DNA of 64,000 bases from Ruminococcaceae bacterium UBA794. Its GTDB lineage: Bacteria > Bacillota > Clostridia > Oscillospirales > Ruminococcaceae. Below the pieces are notes generated by a model that saw only the letters and a list, made by a program, of their open reading frames with translations, did no database searches and was not told the origin of the DNA. Shown piece by piece: positions 35,862 to 45,113 of the stretch (position 1 is its first letter; each line of letters opens with the position of its first letter). The position numbers were made by a program, and so were the translations under genes. Location of the stretch: the NCBI GenBank assembly GCA_002304735.1, contig DBIU01000015.1:17330-81329 (forward strand). The letters run 5' to 3'.

Positions 35862-37823
35862 TTATTCCTCGCCCTCTGCCTCTGCGTTATCCTCGGCAAG
35901 AGCCTTGATGGAGAGGCTTACTCTCTCGCGCTCCTCGTCGATTTCGATAATCTTAACCTCAACCTCCTGTCCAACGCTGAGAACAGACGCGATATTCGCA
36001 ACTCTCTCGGTTGAAATCTGGCTGATGTGGATAAGTCCGTCAACGCCCGGAATAATCTGCGCAAACGCGCCGAACTCGGTTATCGAAACGATTGTCGCCT
36101 TGATAACGTCGCCCTTCTTATACTCCGAAACAAACTTGTTCCAAGGATTGTCCTCGGGGTCCTTTGCGCTCAGCGAAACACGCTTCTTCTCGGGGTCGAA
36201 CGACTTTACGATTACCGTAATCTTGTCGCCAACCTTTACGATGTCCTTCGGATGACCAACGCGGTTCCATGTGAGGTCCGCGGTGTGTACAAGTCCGTCA
36301 ACGGCGCCGATATCAACGAATACGCCGTAATTCTCAATAGAGCGAACCTCGCCCTCGAACTTGTCGCCAACCTTGATTGTTTCCCAGAACTTTGCCTTGG
36401 CAGCGTCGCGCACTTCCTTATTCGCAAGGCGAATAGAGCCGACAACTCTGCCGCCGCGCTCGTTGCTTACCTCGATAATCTTAAACTTAACGGGCTTCTT
36501 TACGAGGTCCTCAAGCTTGCCGCCGCGCGGAATACCCGTGTGCGAGCCGGGAATAAACACTCTCGTGTTCTCGTAAATTACGATTACGCCGCCCTTTACA
36601 ACCTGCGCAACAGTGCCTTCGATTGTTTCGTTTGCGTCCTTGACAGCCTGAAGCTTCTCAAGTCCGAGCGCTGCGTCAACGCGCTTCTTGGACAGCGCAA
36701 CGGTTCCAACGTTATCGTCAACCTTGATTACAACAGCGTCGATAACATCGCCGGGCTTTACAACGTCCTCAACCTCGGCGTTCGGGTCGTTCGTCAATTC
36801 TTCGCGGACTATGTAGCCTGTCTGCTTTGCGCCGACTTCAACTACCGCTTCTTTCTTCGATACGCTTACAATCGTAGCCTTAACTCTTTTGCCGGTATAT
36901 AATCTCGTAAAAGACTGGTCCTGCTCGAGCAGCGAAGCAAAGTCCTCCTCATTTTCATTTGTGGTTTTGATTTCTTCGTTCATTCTCTCATGAACCTCCT
37001 TAATGATATAACCGGGGGTCGAAGCTCCGGCTGTTATGCCGACTACGCAATCGGCGGGCAGACTTCTCACAGCCTGCCATGGCATATCCTCGGCGCTTGT
37101 CGCAAATACCGTTTTCGTGTATTCTCGGCATATCTCCGCAAGCCGCCTCGTGTTCGAGCTGCTTCTTCCTCCGACGACAACCATCAAAGCCGCTCGTTTC
37201 GCAAGCTCCCGCGCACTTTCCTGTCGCTTCGCGGTCGCACTGCATATTGTGTCGTTTATTTCAACGCGAGGGTATTTCTCCCGTATCTCACGGGCAATTT
37301 CAAGAAATCTCTCGCGGTCGAAGGTGGTCTGAACGACAAGCGCGGCTTTTTCCTCCGCTCCTATCGTGCCATTCTCAATCAATTCCTCGATTTCGCCGAA
37401 GCTTTTCACTGCGTAAGCCCTGCGAACCGAGTTCCCCATAATCCCGATAACCTCGGGGTGGTCCTTATCGCCGAGTATTATCAGCGCGCCGTCAGCCGAC
37501 AGCCCGCTCACAATCCCGTGTATCTTCGCGACAAACGGGCAGGTCGCGTCAAAAACCGCTCTGCAAAGCCTTTCCGCGCACTCTTTCACGCTTTTCGGAA
37601 CACCGTGGGAACGTATTATCAGCGCTTCTCCCTCGGCTTCCTCAACGCAATCCGCTGCGCACACGCCTTTTTTCTGCAAATCCTCAACGACAGCCTCGTT
37701 ATGTATCAGCTCGCCGAGCGTCTTTACCCTTCCAAACCTTGCGGCTGCGCCCTCGGCTATCTCAACCGCCCGCCGAACCCCGAAGCAAAACCCCGCGTTT
37801 TCGGCTATTTCTATATCAATCAT
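35862..37823 (-). CDS. ispH: Fused IspH (HMBPP reductase) and ribosomal S1-like protein
   Basis: 653 residues. Residues 1-285 are IspH, the [4Fe-4S] enzyme that makes IPP and DMAPP in the MEP pathway: Cys in AGFCFGVRRAVEIA, in DATCPFVAKIH and in DTICSATAKRQ, with SHGVP and TAGASTPGYIIKE. Residues about 300-640 carry four S1 RNA-binding repeats (for example GYIVREELT, GVFVDIGAVDGLVH, GAFAQIIPGVDGLIH), followed by an acidic tail. The fusion is known in Clostridia and couples isoprenoid synthesis to an RNA-binding protein. No stop or ribosome site separates the halves. Third gene after cmk and plsC, with 8-nt spacing. Confidence 0.96.
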   Translation of the reverse strand: MIDIEIAENAGFCFGVRRAVEIAEGAAARFGRVKTLGELIHNEAVVEDLQKKGVCAADCVEEAEGEALIIRSHGVPKSVKECAERLCRAVFDATCPFVAKIHGIVSGLSADGALIILGDKDHPEVIGIMGNSVRRAYAVKSFGEIEELIENGTIGAEEKAALVVQTTFDRERFLEIAREIREKYPRVEINDTICSATAKRQESARELAKRAALMVVVGGRSSSNTRRLAEICREYTKTVFATSAEDMPWQAVRSLPADCVVGITAGASTPGYIIKEVHERMNEEIKTTNENEEDFASLLEQDQSFTRLYTGKRVKATIVSVSKKEAVVEVGAKQTGYIVREELTNDPNAEVEDVVKPGDVIDAVVIKVDDNVGTVALSKKRVDAALGLEKLQAVKDANETIEGTVAQVVKGGVIVIYENTRVFIPGSHTGIPRGGKLEDLVKKPVKFKIIEVSNERGGRVVGSIRLANKEVRDAAKAKFWETIKVGDKFEGEVRSIENYGVFVDIGAVDGLVHTADLTWNRVGHPKDIVKVGDKITVIVKSFDPEKKRVSLSAKDPEDNPWNKFVSEYKKGDVIKATIVSITEFGAFAQIIPGVDGLIHISQISTERVANIASVLSVGQEVEVKIIEIDEERERVSLSIKALAEDNAEAEGEE

Positions 37824-37831
37824 TTGAACTA

Positions 37832-38437
37832 TTACTCAATTTCGGGAGCGTTCTCTTTCAGCGCGATTATCTCGCCCATTATCATCTTGCTTATCCTGTG
37901 AATTTCGTGCCTGTCCTCAATATTAATCTCGAACTTCTCCGGAGGAATAAGCTCTCCCACGCTCACAATCACTTTCCTGCGTATCGCGCGCTTCTTCCCA
38001 TATCTTATAAACACGGGCGCAACCGCGACTCCCGCCTGCGCCGCAACCATCGAAACTCCGCTTTTCGGCTTTCCGAGCTTGCCCGTCTTTGAACGCGTTC
38101 CCTCGGGGAAAATCACGAAATTCCACCCCTTTTTCAAGCCGTCAAGCGCCTTGTCGATACCCGACGAATCCCGCGCCCCGCGCTTTATCGGATACGCGTG
38201 GAGGTGCCGCAAAACCCAAGTGAAAAGCTTGTTCTTTTGGAACAGCTCCTCCTTCGCCATAAACGTGCAAACTCCCTTAAACGTAATCCCAATCATCGGC
38301 GGGTCGAAGTTTGAAACGTGATTTGAAGCGATTATTATTCCGCCTTTTTTCGGAATATTCTCTTTGCCGATTAATTTTATGCTGAATTTAATATGATAAA
38401 TAATCCAAACTATCACGCGTCCTATGCAATATAACAT
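37832..38437 (-). CDS. plsC: 1-acyl-sn-glycerol-3-phosphate acyltransferase
   Basis: Makes phosphatidic acid from lysophosphatidic acid at the inner membrane face. 201 residues: an N-terminal hydrophobic anchor (residues 2-20), the catalytic NHVSNFDP (HX4D), the second block KRGARD, and FPEGTRS. Three earlier in-frame residues overlapping cmk are possible starts, but AAGGAG precedes the ATG at 38437, one base after cmk ends. The cmk-plsC-ispH/rpsA order is typical of Clostridia. Confidence 0.94.
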   Translation of the reverse strand: MLYCIGRVIVWIIYHIKFSIKLIGKENIPKKGGIIIASNHVSNFDPPMIGITFKGVCTFMAKEELFQKNKLFTWVLRHLHAYPIKRGARDSSGIDKALDGLKKGWNFVIFPEGTRSKTGKLGKPKSGVSMVAAQAGVAVAPVFIRYGKKRAIRRKVIVSVGELIPPEKFEINIEDRHEIHRISKMIMGEIIALKENAPEIE

Positions 38438-38438
38438 C

Positions 38439-39107
38439 TCACAAACGCTCCTTAACCGTCCTGCACACAAGCTCCACGCTCTCCTCGAAGCTCAGCCCCG
38501 TCGTGTCCGCAAGAACCGCGTCGGCAGCACGCTTCAAGGGCGCGTTCGCCCTGTGAGAATCGTTATAATCGCGCTTGTTCAAGTCCGCGAGAACCTCCTC
38601 AAACGTCGTTTGGCTTCCCTTTTTCTTCAGCTCGTCAAAACGCCTGCGCGCCCTTTCCTCAGCCGAAGCCGTCAGAAATATCTTCACGTCCGCGTTCGGC
38701 AGAACAACCGTCCCGATATCGCGTCCGTCCATTATCACATCGTTCTTCTGGGCAATCTCCCGCTGTATCCCAAGCAGCGCCGCTCTCACTCCCGCAACCG
38801 CGGAAACCGCGCTCGCCGCCATAGAAATCTCGGGCAGCCTTATCTCCTCGGAAACGTCCCGCCCGTTCAAATAAACGTGCTGCGTCCCGTCGACAAGCCT
38901 TATCTCAACCTTTATCCCGTCAAGCGCCGCGGTTATCTCCCGCTCGCTTTCGAGGTCGGCGCCGTTTTCCGTGCAATACAGCCCAACCGCCCTGTAAAGC
39001 GCGCCCGTATCGCAATAAATATAGCCGAGCCGCCTTGCGCTTTCGCGCGCAACCGTGCTCTTTCCCGCGCCGACAGGCCCGTCAATCGCGACAGAAATAT
39101 GCTTCAA
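38439..39107 (-). CDS. cmk: Cytidylate kinase
   Basis: Phosphorylates CMP and dCMP with ATP. 222 residues: P-loop DGPVGAGKSTVAR at the N-terminus, CDTGALYRAVG, the NMP-binding insert, and DGRDIGTVVLPNADVKIFL, followed by the lid region RARRRFDE. First gene of the run transcribed from the promoter at 39201-39229. Confidence 0.96.
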   Translation of the reverse strand: MKHISVAIDGPVGAGKSTVARESARRLGYIYCDTGALYRAVGLYCTENGADLESEREITAALDGIKVEIRLVDGTQHVYLNGRDVSEEIRLPEISMAASAVSAVAGVRAALLGIQREIAQKNDVIMDGRDIGTVVLPNADVKIFLTASAEERARRRFDELKKKGSQTTFEEVLADLNKRDYNDSHRANAPLKRAADAVLADTTGLSFEESVELVCRTVKERL

Positions 39108-39200
39108 CTTGTTTTCACCCCGGAATTTTTTTCAAGGATACTGTGTGTTTTGCCGCAGATTGTTGTATAAAACAAGCCTGTAATCCTTTGTAATCACTTC

Positions 39201-39229
39201 ATTATAACATATTATTCGATAAATTGCAA
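39201..39229 (-). promoter_or_regulatory. Promoter of the cmk run
   Basis: Minus strand: -35 TTGCAA (39224-39229), 17-bp spacer, -10 TATAAT (39201-39206), about 95 nt before cmk. A weak hairpin with arms GCACAATTTT and AAAATTTCGTGC (39298-39325) just upstream may end the flavoprotein gene. Confidence 0.75.
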
Positions 39230-39338
39230 GGGCTTTTTATCAATTCTTCGTGGAAAAAGACGTTCTGAACATATTTTGAAGAAATTTTGTAGACAAGCAC
39301 AATTTTTCACATAAAATTTCGTGCATTTTAACAAACAT

Positions 39339-40556
39339 TTAAGCGTTTTCGCCCGCAAGTTTTCCTGTCGAAAAAGCAATTTGCAGATTAAATCCGCCCG
39401 TGTACGCGTCAACGTCAATTATTTCTCCCGCGAAAAACAAGCCCTTTACAAGCCTGCTTTCCATTGTTTTCGGGGAAATTTCGCTTGTTTTTATGCCGCC
39501 GCGCGTTATTATCGCTTCGTCAAGCGGTCGGAAATCACGGATATTCAAGCGAAGATTTTTCAGCGTATTCACCAAAGTTTTGCGCTCGATTTTAGTGATT
39601 TCGTCAACCTTCTTGTCCGAAGATATTCCCGTAATCTCGGAAAAAGCGCCGCAAAGCTCGCTCGGAAGCAGCTTCCGAAGCGCCTCGCCGAACGGTTTCC
39701 CACGATTTTCCGAAAATTCCCGCAAAAGCCGCGCGTCAAGCTTCTCGGCGCTTAGGGCGGGTTTCAAGTCGAGCATTACGGAATATCGTCCGCGCTTCAT
39801 CTCCGAAATATGCGCCGACGCGCTTAAAATCGTCGCTCCGCCAAGACCGTCAGCCGTGAACGCGACCTCCCCGAAATCCTCGTAAACCGCCTTTTCTCCG
39901 TCAAGCAGCTTCATCGCGGTGTTCTTCAGCGTCAATCCGCAGGCGCTTTTCACCCACTTTTCCTCCGTCACAAGCGGCACAAGCGACGGCGCAGGCTCTA
40001 TCACGGTATGCCCAGCCTGCTTCGCGAGAGCGTATCCCGAGCCGTCCGAGCCTGTTTTCGGGTAGGATTTTCCGCCCGCGGCGACAATTACCGAACGAGC
40101 AAAATGTTCGCCCGCGCTCGTTTTCACGCCGCGGCACGCGTTATCGTCAATTATCAGCGAAAGCGCCTTTTCGCGCGCTATCTTTACGTCAAGCCGCCGC
40201 AGCTCGCGCTCCAGCGCCGCCACGACGTCCCCCGCCTTATCCGAAACGGGAAAAACGCGCTTTCCGCGCTCCGTTTTCAGCGGCACTCCAAGCTCCTCGA
40301 AAAAAGCCATAGTTTCGCTCGGCGGGAACTTCGCAAACGCGCCGTAAAGAAATTTCGCGTTGCGCGGAACGTTCGCAAGAGCTTCTTCCACAGAGCAATC
40401 GTTCGTCACGTTGCATCTGCCCTTGCCCGTTATCGCGAGCTTTCGCCCAAGCCGCTCGTTTCGCTCAATCAGCAAAACGCTTTTTCCGAGCCGAGCCGCC
40501 GTAATCGCAGCCGTCATTCCCGCGGCGCCTCCGCCGATTACGATAATATCACACAT
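39339..40556 (-). CDS. HI0933/YhiN-family FAD-dependent oxidoreductase
   Basis: 405 residues of the HI0933-like flavoprotein family (BaiN-type). The Rossmann FAD loop is IIVIGGGAAGMTAAITAARLG, preceded only by Met-Cys-Asp. RLGRKLAITGKGRCNVTN is the family signature and the C-terminal GLFFAGEIIDVDAYTGGFNLQIAF closes the FAD site. Physiological substrate unclear. An earlier TTG at 40595 is in frame but lies deep in the regulator gene; the ATG at 40556 overlaps the regulator stop by 8 nt, indicating coupled translation. Confidence 0.9.
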   Translation of the reverse strand: MCDIIVIGGGAAGMTAAITAARLGKSVLLIERNERLGRKLAITGKGRCNVTNDCSVEEALANVPRNAKFLYGAFAKFPPSETMAFFEELGVPLKTERGKRVFPVSDKAGDVVAALERELRRLDVKIAREKALSLIIDDNACRGVKTSAGEHFARSVIVAAGGKSYPKTGSDGSGYALAKQAGHTVIEPAPSLVPLVTEEKWVKSACGLTLKNTAMKLLDGEKAVYEDFGEVAFTADGLGGATILSASAHISEMKRGRYSVMLDLKPALSAEKLDARLLREFSENRGKPFGEALRKLLPSELCGAFSEITGISSDKKVDEITKIERKTLVNTLKNLRLNIRDFRPLDEAIITRGGIKTSEISPKTMESRLVKGLFFAGEIIDVDAYTGGFNLQIAFSTGKLAGENA

Positions 40557-41409
40557 CTTTCTTGTACACGCCGTTGCTGTCCCAAAGCTGTTCAAGACGG
40601 CTGAACGTGTTCTCCGCGCGGCAGCGGTTTCCGCTCGACACAGCCGCGATTATCGCGTTAATCAGGCTCATCGGCGCTACAAGGCTGTCCACAAACGATA
40701 CCATATCCGAATAAGCGTAAAGACGCGTGTGCGCATACTGGACAAGAGGAGAGCTTTCGCTGTCCGTTATCGCGATAATCTGCGCGCCCTCGTCGCGTGC
40801 GAAATGGCACGCTTCAATCGTACTCTTTGCGTATCTCGGAAAGCTCATCGCAATAAGCAAGTCGCCCTCGCCTATGTGTATCATCTGCTGATAAAGCTCG
40901 GTCGTGCCAACGCTTCCGACAAGCGTTACGTTATCATAAATGAAGCGCAGATAATAATTCATAAAATTCGCCAAAATACTCGACGACATCGCGCCCTGAA
41001 TGTATATCCGCTTCGCGCTGTTTATCACCTCGACCGCGTTTTCGAAGCTCTGCATATCAATCCCCTCGAGAGTGCGGCGGATTTTGTCGATATCTTGATT
41101 GAGAACCGCCGCGACGGGGTTTTCATCGCCTATTCTGCTGCGCGTTACGTCCATTCTCTGAACAGCCGTAAGCCTGTTTTTAATGTGATTTTGAAGCGAA
41201 CGCTGGAGCTGCGGATAGCCCTCGTAGCCAAGCTCAATCGCAAAACGAACCACCGTCGATTCGCTTACTCCAACCGTTCTTCCAAGCTTCAGCGCCGTCA
41301 TATACGCGGCTTTTTCATAATGCTCGAGAATAAAATTCGCGATAAGCTTTTGGCTCTTTGAAAAGCCCGGCTTCATTTCTTCTATCTTTTTCAGCAAATC
41401 GTCGTTCAT
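40549..41409 (-). CDS. RpiR/MurR-family transcriptional regulator
   Basis: 286 residues. N-terminal RpiR-type helix-turn-helix (residues 1-77; KLGRTVGVSESTVVRFAIELGYEGY) and a C-terminal SIS phosphosugar-binding domain (about 125-265; GAMSSSILANF, AMSFPRYAKSTIEAC). Such regulators sense phosphosugars such as MurNAc-6P. No matching sugar operon adjoins; the partner gene is the flavoprotein it overlaps. Ribosome site ACGGAGG before the ATG. Confidence 0.92.
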   Translation of the reverse strand: MNDDLLKKIEEMKPGFSKSQKLIANFILEHYEKAAYMTALKLGRTVGVSESTVVRFAIELGYEGYPQLQRSLQNHIKNRLTAVQRMDVTRSRIGDENPVAAVLNQDIDKIRRTLEGIDMQSFENAVEVINSAKRIYIQGAMSSSILANFMNYYLRFIYDNVTLVGSVGTTELYQQMIHIGEGDLLIAMSFPRYAKSTIEACHFARDEGAQIIAITDSESSPLVQYAHTRLYAYSDMVSFVDSLVAPMSLINAIIAAVSSGNRCRAENTFSRLEQLWDSNGVYKKDV

Positions 41410-41472
41410 TTTACGCCTCCGTTGCGCCGCGATTTTTCTTTTTCCTGCGGCGGCTTATAATCTTACCTATTT

Positions 41473-41501
41473 ATAATACTACTTTTCACGCATTTTTGCA
41501 A
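41473..41501 (-). promoter_or_regulatory. Promoter of the RpiR-flavoprotein unit
   Basis: Minus strand: -35 TTGCAA (41496-41501), 17-bp spacer, -10 TATTAT (41473-41478). Confidence 0.7.
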
Positions 41502-41554
41502 GTCCTTTTTTCAAATCTTTCATAAAACTGTGCAGTTTTTTGCAGTTGGGGGTG

Positions 41555-41592
41555 TGTTATTATCTAGTCAGCGGAAGGGAAAACGCTTCCGC
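41555..41592 (+). promoter_or_regulatory. Possible promoter and leader hairpin of the capsid block
   Basis: An extended -10 (TGTTATTAT, 41555-41563) without a good -35, then a hairpin with arms GCGGAAG (41571-41577) and CTTCCGC (41586-41592), then AAAGGAGG before the TTG start at 41618. Weak evidence for a promoter; the hairpin is clear. Confidence 0.4.
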
Positions 41593-41617
41593 ACATCAAA
41601 GAAAAGGAGGAATTTAA

Positions 41618-42973
41618 TTGAGCCTTAAAAGCTTGCTTTTCGGCAGGCAAAAGCTCCCCGAAAACTCCGCGCTTTCCGCTTTCTATTCGGGCGATATCGC
41701 GAAATGGAACGATATCTACCGCGGCGGCGGCGACTGGCGCTACGTCCGAAAGGGCGGTATGAACGGCGGCACAAGAAAAATCGCGTCGCTCGGCGCCGCA
41801 AAAGCGGTCTGCGCGGAGCTTTCACGGCTTTGCTTTACCGAAGGCACGGAGCTTGTCTGCTCCGACAAGGAAACCGAGAATTACCTCAAAACGGTGTTTA
41901 ACGACAACGGCTTTCCCGAGAGATTTTCCGACTTCCTTGAAAAAATGTTCGCGCTCGGCGGCGGCGTTATCAAGGTCTGCTGGGACGGCGCACCGAAGCT
42001 CGACTTCGTTTCCGCGGACGCCTTCGTTCCCACGAAATGGGACGGCAGAGGCATTTTTGGCGGCGCGTTCGGGTCGATTGCCTCGAAAAACGGCAAAAGC
42101 TTCTTTCTCGCCGAAACGCAGGAGATAACCCCGCAGGGTCTGCTCACGCAGAACAGGCTTTTCCGCGATAACGGAAGCGAAGTCCCGCTTTCGGAGTGCT
42201 TCCCCGATTTGACCGAAAAGAGCGCTCTCGAGGGCCTTTCAAAGCCGCTGTTCGTCTACTTCCGCGCGGCTTCGGGAACGCTTCCGCAATGCCCGCCGCT
42301 CGGCGCTTCGGTTTTCGCGGGAGCTGAGGATACCCTCAAATCAATCGACGTCGTTTTCGACTCGCTTTCAAGGGAGTTTATCCTCGGAAAAAAGAGGATT
42401 ATCGTGCCGTCCTATGCGGTTCGCGGCGAATACGACGAGAACGGCGAGCTTAAACGTTATTTCGACGTCAACGACGAGGTTTTCGAGGTATTTTCGACGT
42501 CGGATACGGACGAGCTTAAAATCTCCGACAACACCGCCGAGCTTCGCGTAACTCAGCACGTCGAGGCACTCGGCGAACTGCTTGACCTGCTTTGCGTTCA
42601 GGTCGGGCTTTCGGAAGGCGCGCTGTCCTACAAGAACGGCACCGTCCGCACGGCGACCGAGGTCGTTTCACGCAACAGCAGGACCTATCGCACGACCTGT
42701 TTTTACAGGAAGCTGATTGCAAAGAGCCTTGAACGCGTGGCGCAGAACGTGATTGTTCTCGCGAAAATGGCGGGAGCGCTCTCCCCGAACGCTTCGGAGG
42801 ACGTTCAAATCCGCTTTGCGGACGGTGTTTGCGAGGACGAGGGAACGCGCGCCGAACGCGCCGCCTCGCTCTACAAAAACGGCTTGATTTCAAGAGCCAG
42901 AGCGCTTTCCGAGATTTACGGAATTACGCTTGACGCGGCAAAGGCTATGGAAACGGAGGATTTCAATGGATAA
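41618..42973 (+). CDS. Phage portal protein (SPP1 gp6/A118-like)
   Basis: 451 residues. The C-terminal half (VQVGLSEGALSY, then NGTVRTATEVVSRNSRTYRTT) matches in layout the portal (minor capsid protein 1) of A118-like siphophages, where portal rings carry DNA into the capsid. The N-terminal AGAAKAVCAELSRL-type segment also fits. The start is TTG at 41618 behind AAAGGAGG, with no upstream ATG. No terminase gene precedes it, which is abnormal for a working phage. Overlaps the next gene by 8 nt. Confidence 0.72.
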   Translation: MSLKSLLFGRQKLPENSALSAFYSGDIAKWNDIYRGGGDWRYVRKGGMNGGTRKIASLGAAKAVCAELSRLCFTEGTELVCSDKETENYLKTVFNDNGFPERFSDFLEKMFALGGGVIKVCWDGAPKLDFVSADAFVPTKWDGRGIFGGAFGSIASKNGKSFFLAETQEITPQGLLTQNRLFRDNGSEVPLSECFPDLTEKSALEGLSKPLFVYFRAASGTLPQCPPLGASVFAGAEDTLKSIDVVFDSLSREFILGKKRIIVPSYAVRGEYDENGELKRYFDVNDEVFEVFSTSDTDELKISDNTAELRVTQHVEALGELLDLLCVQVGLSEGALSYKNGTVRTATEVVSRNSRTYRTTCFYRKLIAKSLERVAQNVIVLAKMAGALSPNASEDVQIRFADGVCEDEGTRAERAASLYKNGLISRARALSEIYGITLDAAKAMETEDFNG

Positions 42974-43376
42974 CGAAACGATTGAACGGCAGATTTCCGA
43001 GAATGTTCCCGAGAACGCTCCGGAAATCGCCGAAAACGATGTTCTCAGCGAGAAAAACGCCGAGATTGACGCGCTGAAAAAGGAACTCGGAGAATGTTCC
43101 CAGCGCCTGCTCAGCCTCAATCTCACGCTCTCCGAAGCGGAAACAAAGCTTGCGCTTCTGATGTCGGGAGCGGCAAAGGAAAGGCTTTCCGAGGCGCTTG
43201 CGCTGACGTCCGTTCTCTGCAAATCGGGGAAAACTCCCGAGGAAGCGGCAATGGAAATAATCTCGGCGTATCCGCATCTCAAAGCGGTTCAGCGCGATAT
43301 TCCGCGCTTCTCGGCGGGAGGCTCGGGCGAAAGCGACGGTTTTTCCGCCGTTCGCAGAATTTTCTCGGCGAGATAA
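42966..43376 (+). CDS. Putative capsid scaffold-like protein
   Basis: 136 residues, acidic and largely coiled coil (residues about 20-65, heptads around KNAEIDALKKELGECSQRL), ending in a Gly/Ser-rich and basic C-terminus (AVRRIFSAR). Position between portal and major capsid, plus the coiled coil and basic end, fit a scaffolding protein, shorter than most. The ATG at 42966 has ACGGAGG upstream. No sequence family recognised. Confidence 0.5.
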   Translation: MDNETIERQISENVPENAPEIAENDVLSEKNAEIDALKKELGECSQRLLSLNLTLSEAETKLALLMSGAAKERLSEALALTSVLCKSGKTPEEAAMEIISAYPHLKAVQRDIPRFSAGGSGESDGFSAVRRIFSAR

Positions 43377-43688
43377 AGCGAATTTGCCCTGAAGCTCGCG
43401 GCTGAAAGCGGTTTCACGGCAAAACAAAACAGCGGCGGGCGGGCGGGATTATTTTATCGCCGAAGCGGTGCAAACCAAAAGGGTTTCTTTTGCTATAAGG
43501 CACGGCGGCTTCGGCGAAACGGTCGGATTTCGGCGTTGGTCGGGATAAACGGCGCGAACTCGGAGAGGTTTTCTCAATAAATAATCATCGCGCGGCGGTT
43601 TCTCCCGAAACGTCTTTTCCAAATACACAAAACATTTTTTATCAAAGCAGCCTCAAAAAGAGGTTGCCTTAAGAAAGGAAGTTTTATT
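43377..43688 (+). other. 312-nt spacer before the major capsid gene
   Basis: No convincing gene. GC-rich in the first half, AT-rich in the last 80 nt. A small hairpin (GCAGCCTC-AAAAA-GAGGTTGC, about 43647-43667) lies just before the AGAAAGGAAG ribosome site of the capsid gene. In many phages a head gene (minor head or decoration protein) would be here, so it may be the scar of a deletion. Confidence 0.5.
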
Positions 43689-44585
43689 ATGGCAAACACA
43701 ATCGAATACGCAAAGGTTTTTCAGTCCGAACTCGACAAGCAGATTACCGAGGGCGCTACCTCGGGCTGGATGGAGGATAACGCTTCACGCGTTATCTACA
43801 ACGGCGGAAGCGAAATCAAGATGCCCAAAATGTCGCTTAAGGGTCTTGCGAAATACGACCGCGACGACGGCTATGTAAGCGGCGCTATCACCTATTCCTA
43901 TGAAACGATGACGATGAGTCAGGACAGAGGCAGACGTTTCCGCATAGACGCGCTCGACGTTGACGAAAGCGGCTTCGCGCTTGCGGCGGCAAATGTCGCG
44001 GCAGAATTTCAGCGCACCGAGGTTATCCCCGAAATTGACGCTTATCGTTATTCAAAGCTCGGCGCGGCGGCTTCTATCACCAAGACCTACACTCCCGCCA
44101 AAAGCTCCGTTCTCTCCACTCTTATCGGTCAGATAAGCGCGGTTCGCGAGGCTGTCGGCGGCGACGGAGAGCTTGTCGTTACAATGGCGCGCTCCGTTTA
44201 CGATATGCTTATGCTCTCGAGCGAGGTTACTCATTCGCTTGACGCAGGCTCGTTCTCTCAGGGCGACCTTGAGCTTAACGTAAAGACAATCTGCGGCGCT
44301 TCCGTTATCCCCGTGCCGTCCTCTAGAATGATGTCCGCTTATACGTTCAGCGATACGGACGGCTTCGCAGCCGACGACGACGCCGTTCAGATAAACTGGA
44401 TTATCTGCCCGAAGGACGCTCCCGTTGCCGTTTCAAAGACCGACAACATCAAGATTATCACCCCCGAACAGAACCAGTTCGCGGACGCTTGGGATATCGA
44501 CTACCGCAAGTATCACGACCTCTTTATCCCCGATAGCAAAAAGGCTGCAATCGCCGTTTGCAAGGCGAGTCAGACCACAACTTAA
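43689..44585 (+). CDS. Phage major capsid protein (HK97 fold, A118/Gp5-like)
   Basis: 298 residues. Begins MANTIEYAKVFQSELDKQ. Motifs typical of this capsid group are AYRYSKLGAAAS in the spine region, VVTMARSVYDMLM, and the C-terminal INWIICPKDAPVAVSKTDNIKI followed by DAWDIDYRKYHDLF. These match capsid proteins of Listeria A118-like phages in my recollection; HK97 fold is inferred. Followed by a strong terminator, as often seen after the most expressed phage gene. Confidence 0.75.
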   Translation: MANTIEYAKVFQSELDKQITEGATSGWMEDNASRVIYNGGSEIKMPKMSLKGLAKYDRDDGYVSGAITYSYETMTMSQDRGRRFRIDALDVDESGFALAAANVAAEFQRTEVIPEIDAYRYSKLGAAASITKTYTPAKSSVLSTLIGQISAVREAVGGDGELVVTMARSVYDMLMLSSEVTHSLDAGSFSQGDLELNVKTICGASVIPVPSSRMMSAYTFSDTDGFAADDDAVQINWIICPKDAPVAVSKTDNIKIITPEQNQFADAWDIDYRKYHDLFIPDSKKAAIAVCKASQTTT

Positions 44586-44626
44586 GGCAGCTCCGTGAAA
44601 TAAACGGCTGACGCCTTTATCACCGC

Positions 44627-44659
44627 GGCGGACGGCTCGGCGCTGTCCGCCGTTTTTTT
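44627..44659 (+). terminator. Terminator after the capsid gene
   Basis: Arms GGCGGAC (44627-44633) and GTCCGCC (44645-44651), then G and seven T. It would reduce read-through into the connector and tail genes. Confidence 0.85.
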
Positions 44660-44681
44660 CAGCAAAACGAAAGGAGTTTTT

Positions 44682-45113
44682 ATGATTATTACCGCAAACG
44701 AATACAAGGAAATGGGATTTGAGGCTTCCGACAGCGCTCTGCTTGAAAAGTGCATAAAACGCGCGGAATACGTTCTCAACGGCATAAGCGGCGGCAGAGC
44801 CTCGATTATCGCCCTAGGAAAAGCTCCCGCAGCCGATTTCGTAAAGCAGGCGGCTGCGTTTCAGACTTACGCAATCTACCGCGAGGAAGCCGCTTTGAAA
44901 GCCGAAGCGGGCGAAACAAGCTCCTCCTCCTCGAAAACGGACGAGCGCGTGACAATCGGCGATTTCACCTACTCCACGGGTTCTTCCTCGGAAAGCTCCT
45001 CGGGAACGGCAGCCAAAATCGTTTCCTCCGAGCCGCTTGACATCAATCAAACCGTTGCAAGGCTTCTTCGCACAGCAGGCTGCTTCTATGGCGCGGCGGA
45101 GGTGAGAGAATGA
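44682..45113 (+). CDS. Putative head-tail connector (gp15/gp6-like)
   Basis: 143 residues. An N-terminal helical half (ITANEYKEMGFEASDSALLEKC, then a helical hairpin) is typical of head completion adaptors. A Ser-rich linker (about 78-88), a beta hairpin, another Ser run and a final helical hairpin (VARLLRTAGCFYGAAEV) follow. Function by position after the major capsid gene. ATGA overlap with the next gene. Confidence 0.55.
   Translation: MIITANEYKEMGFEASDSALLEKCIKRAEYVLNGISGGRASIIALGKAPAADFVKQAAAFQTYAIYREEAALKAEAGETSSSSSKTDERVTIGDFTYSTGSSSESSSGTAAKIVSSEPLDINQTVARLLRTAGCFYGAAEVRE

Noticed and set aside
36027..36902. Open frame antisense to the S1 repeats
   Set aside because: It follows the repeated structure of the S1 domains; no initiation signals.
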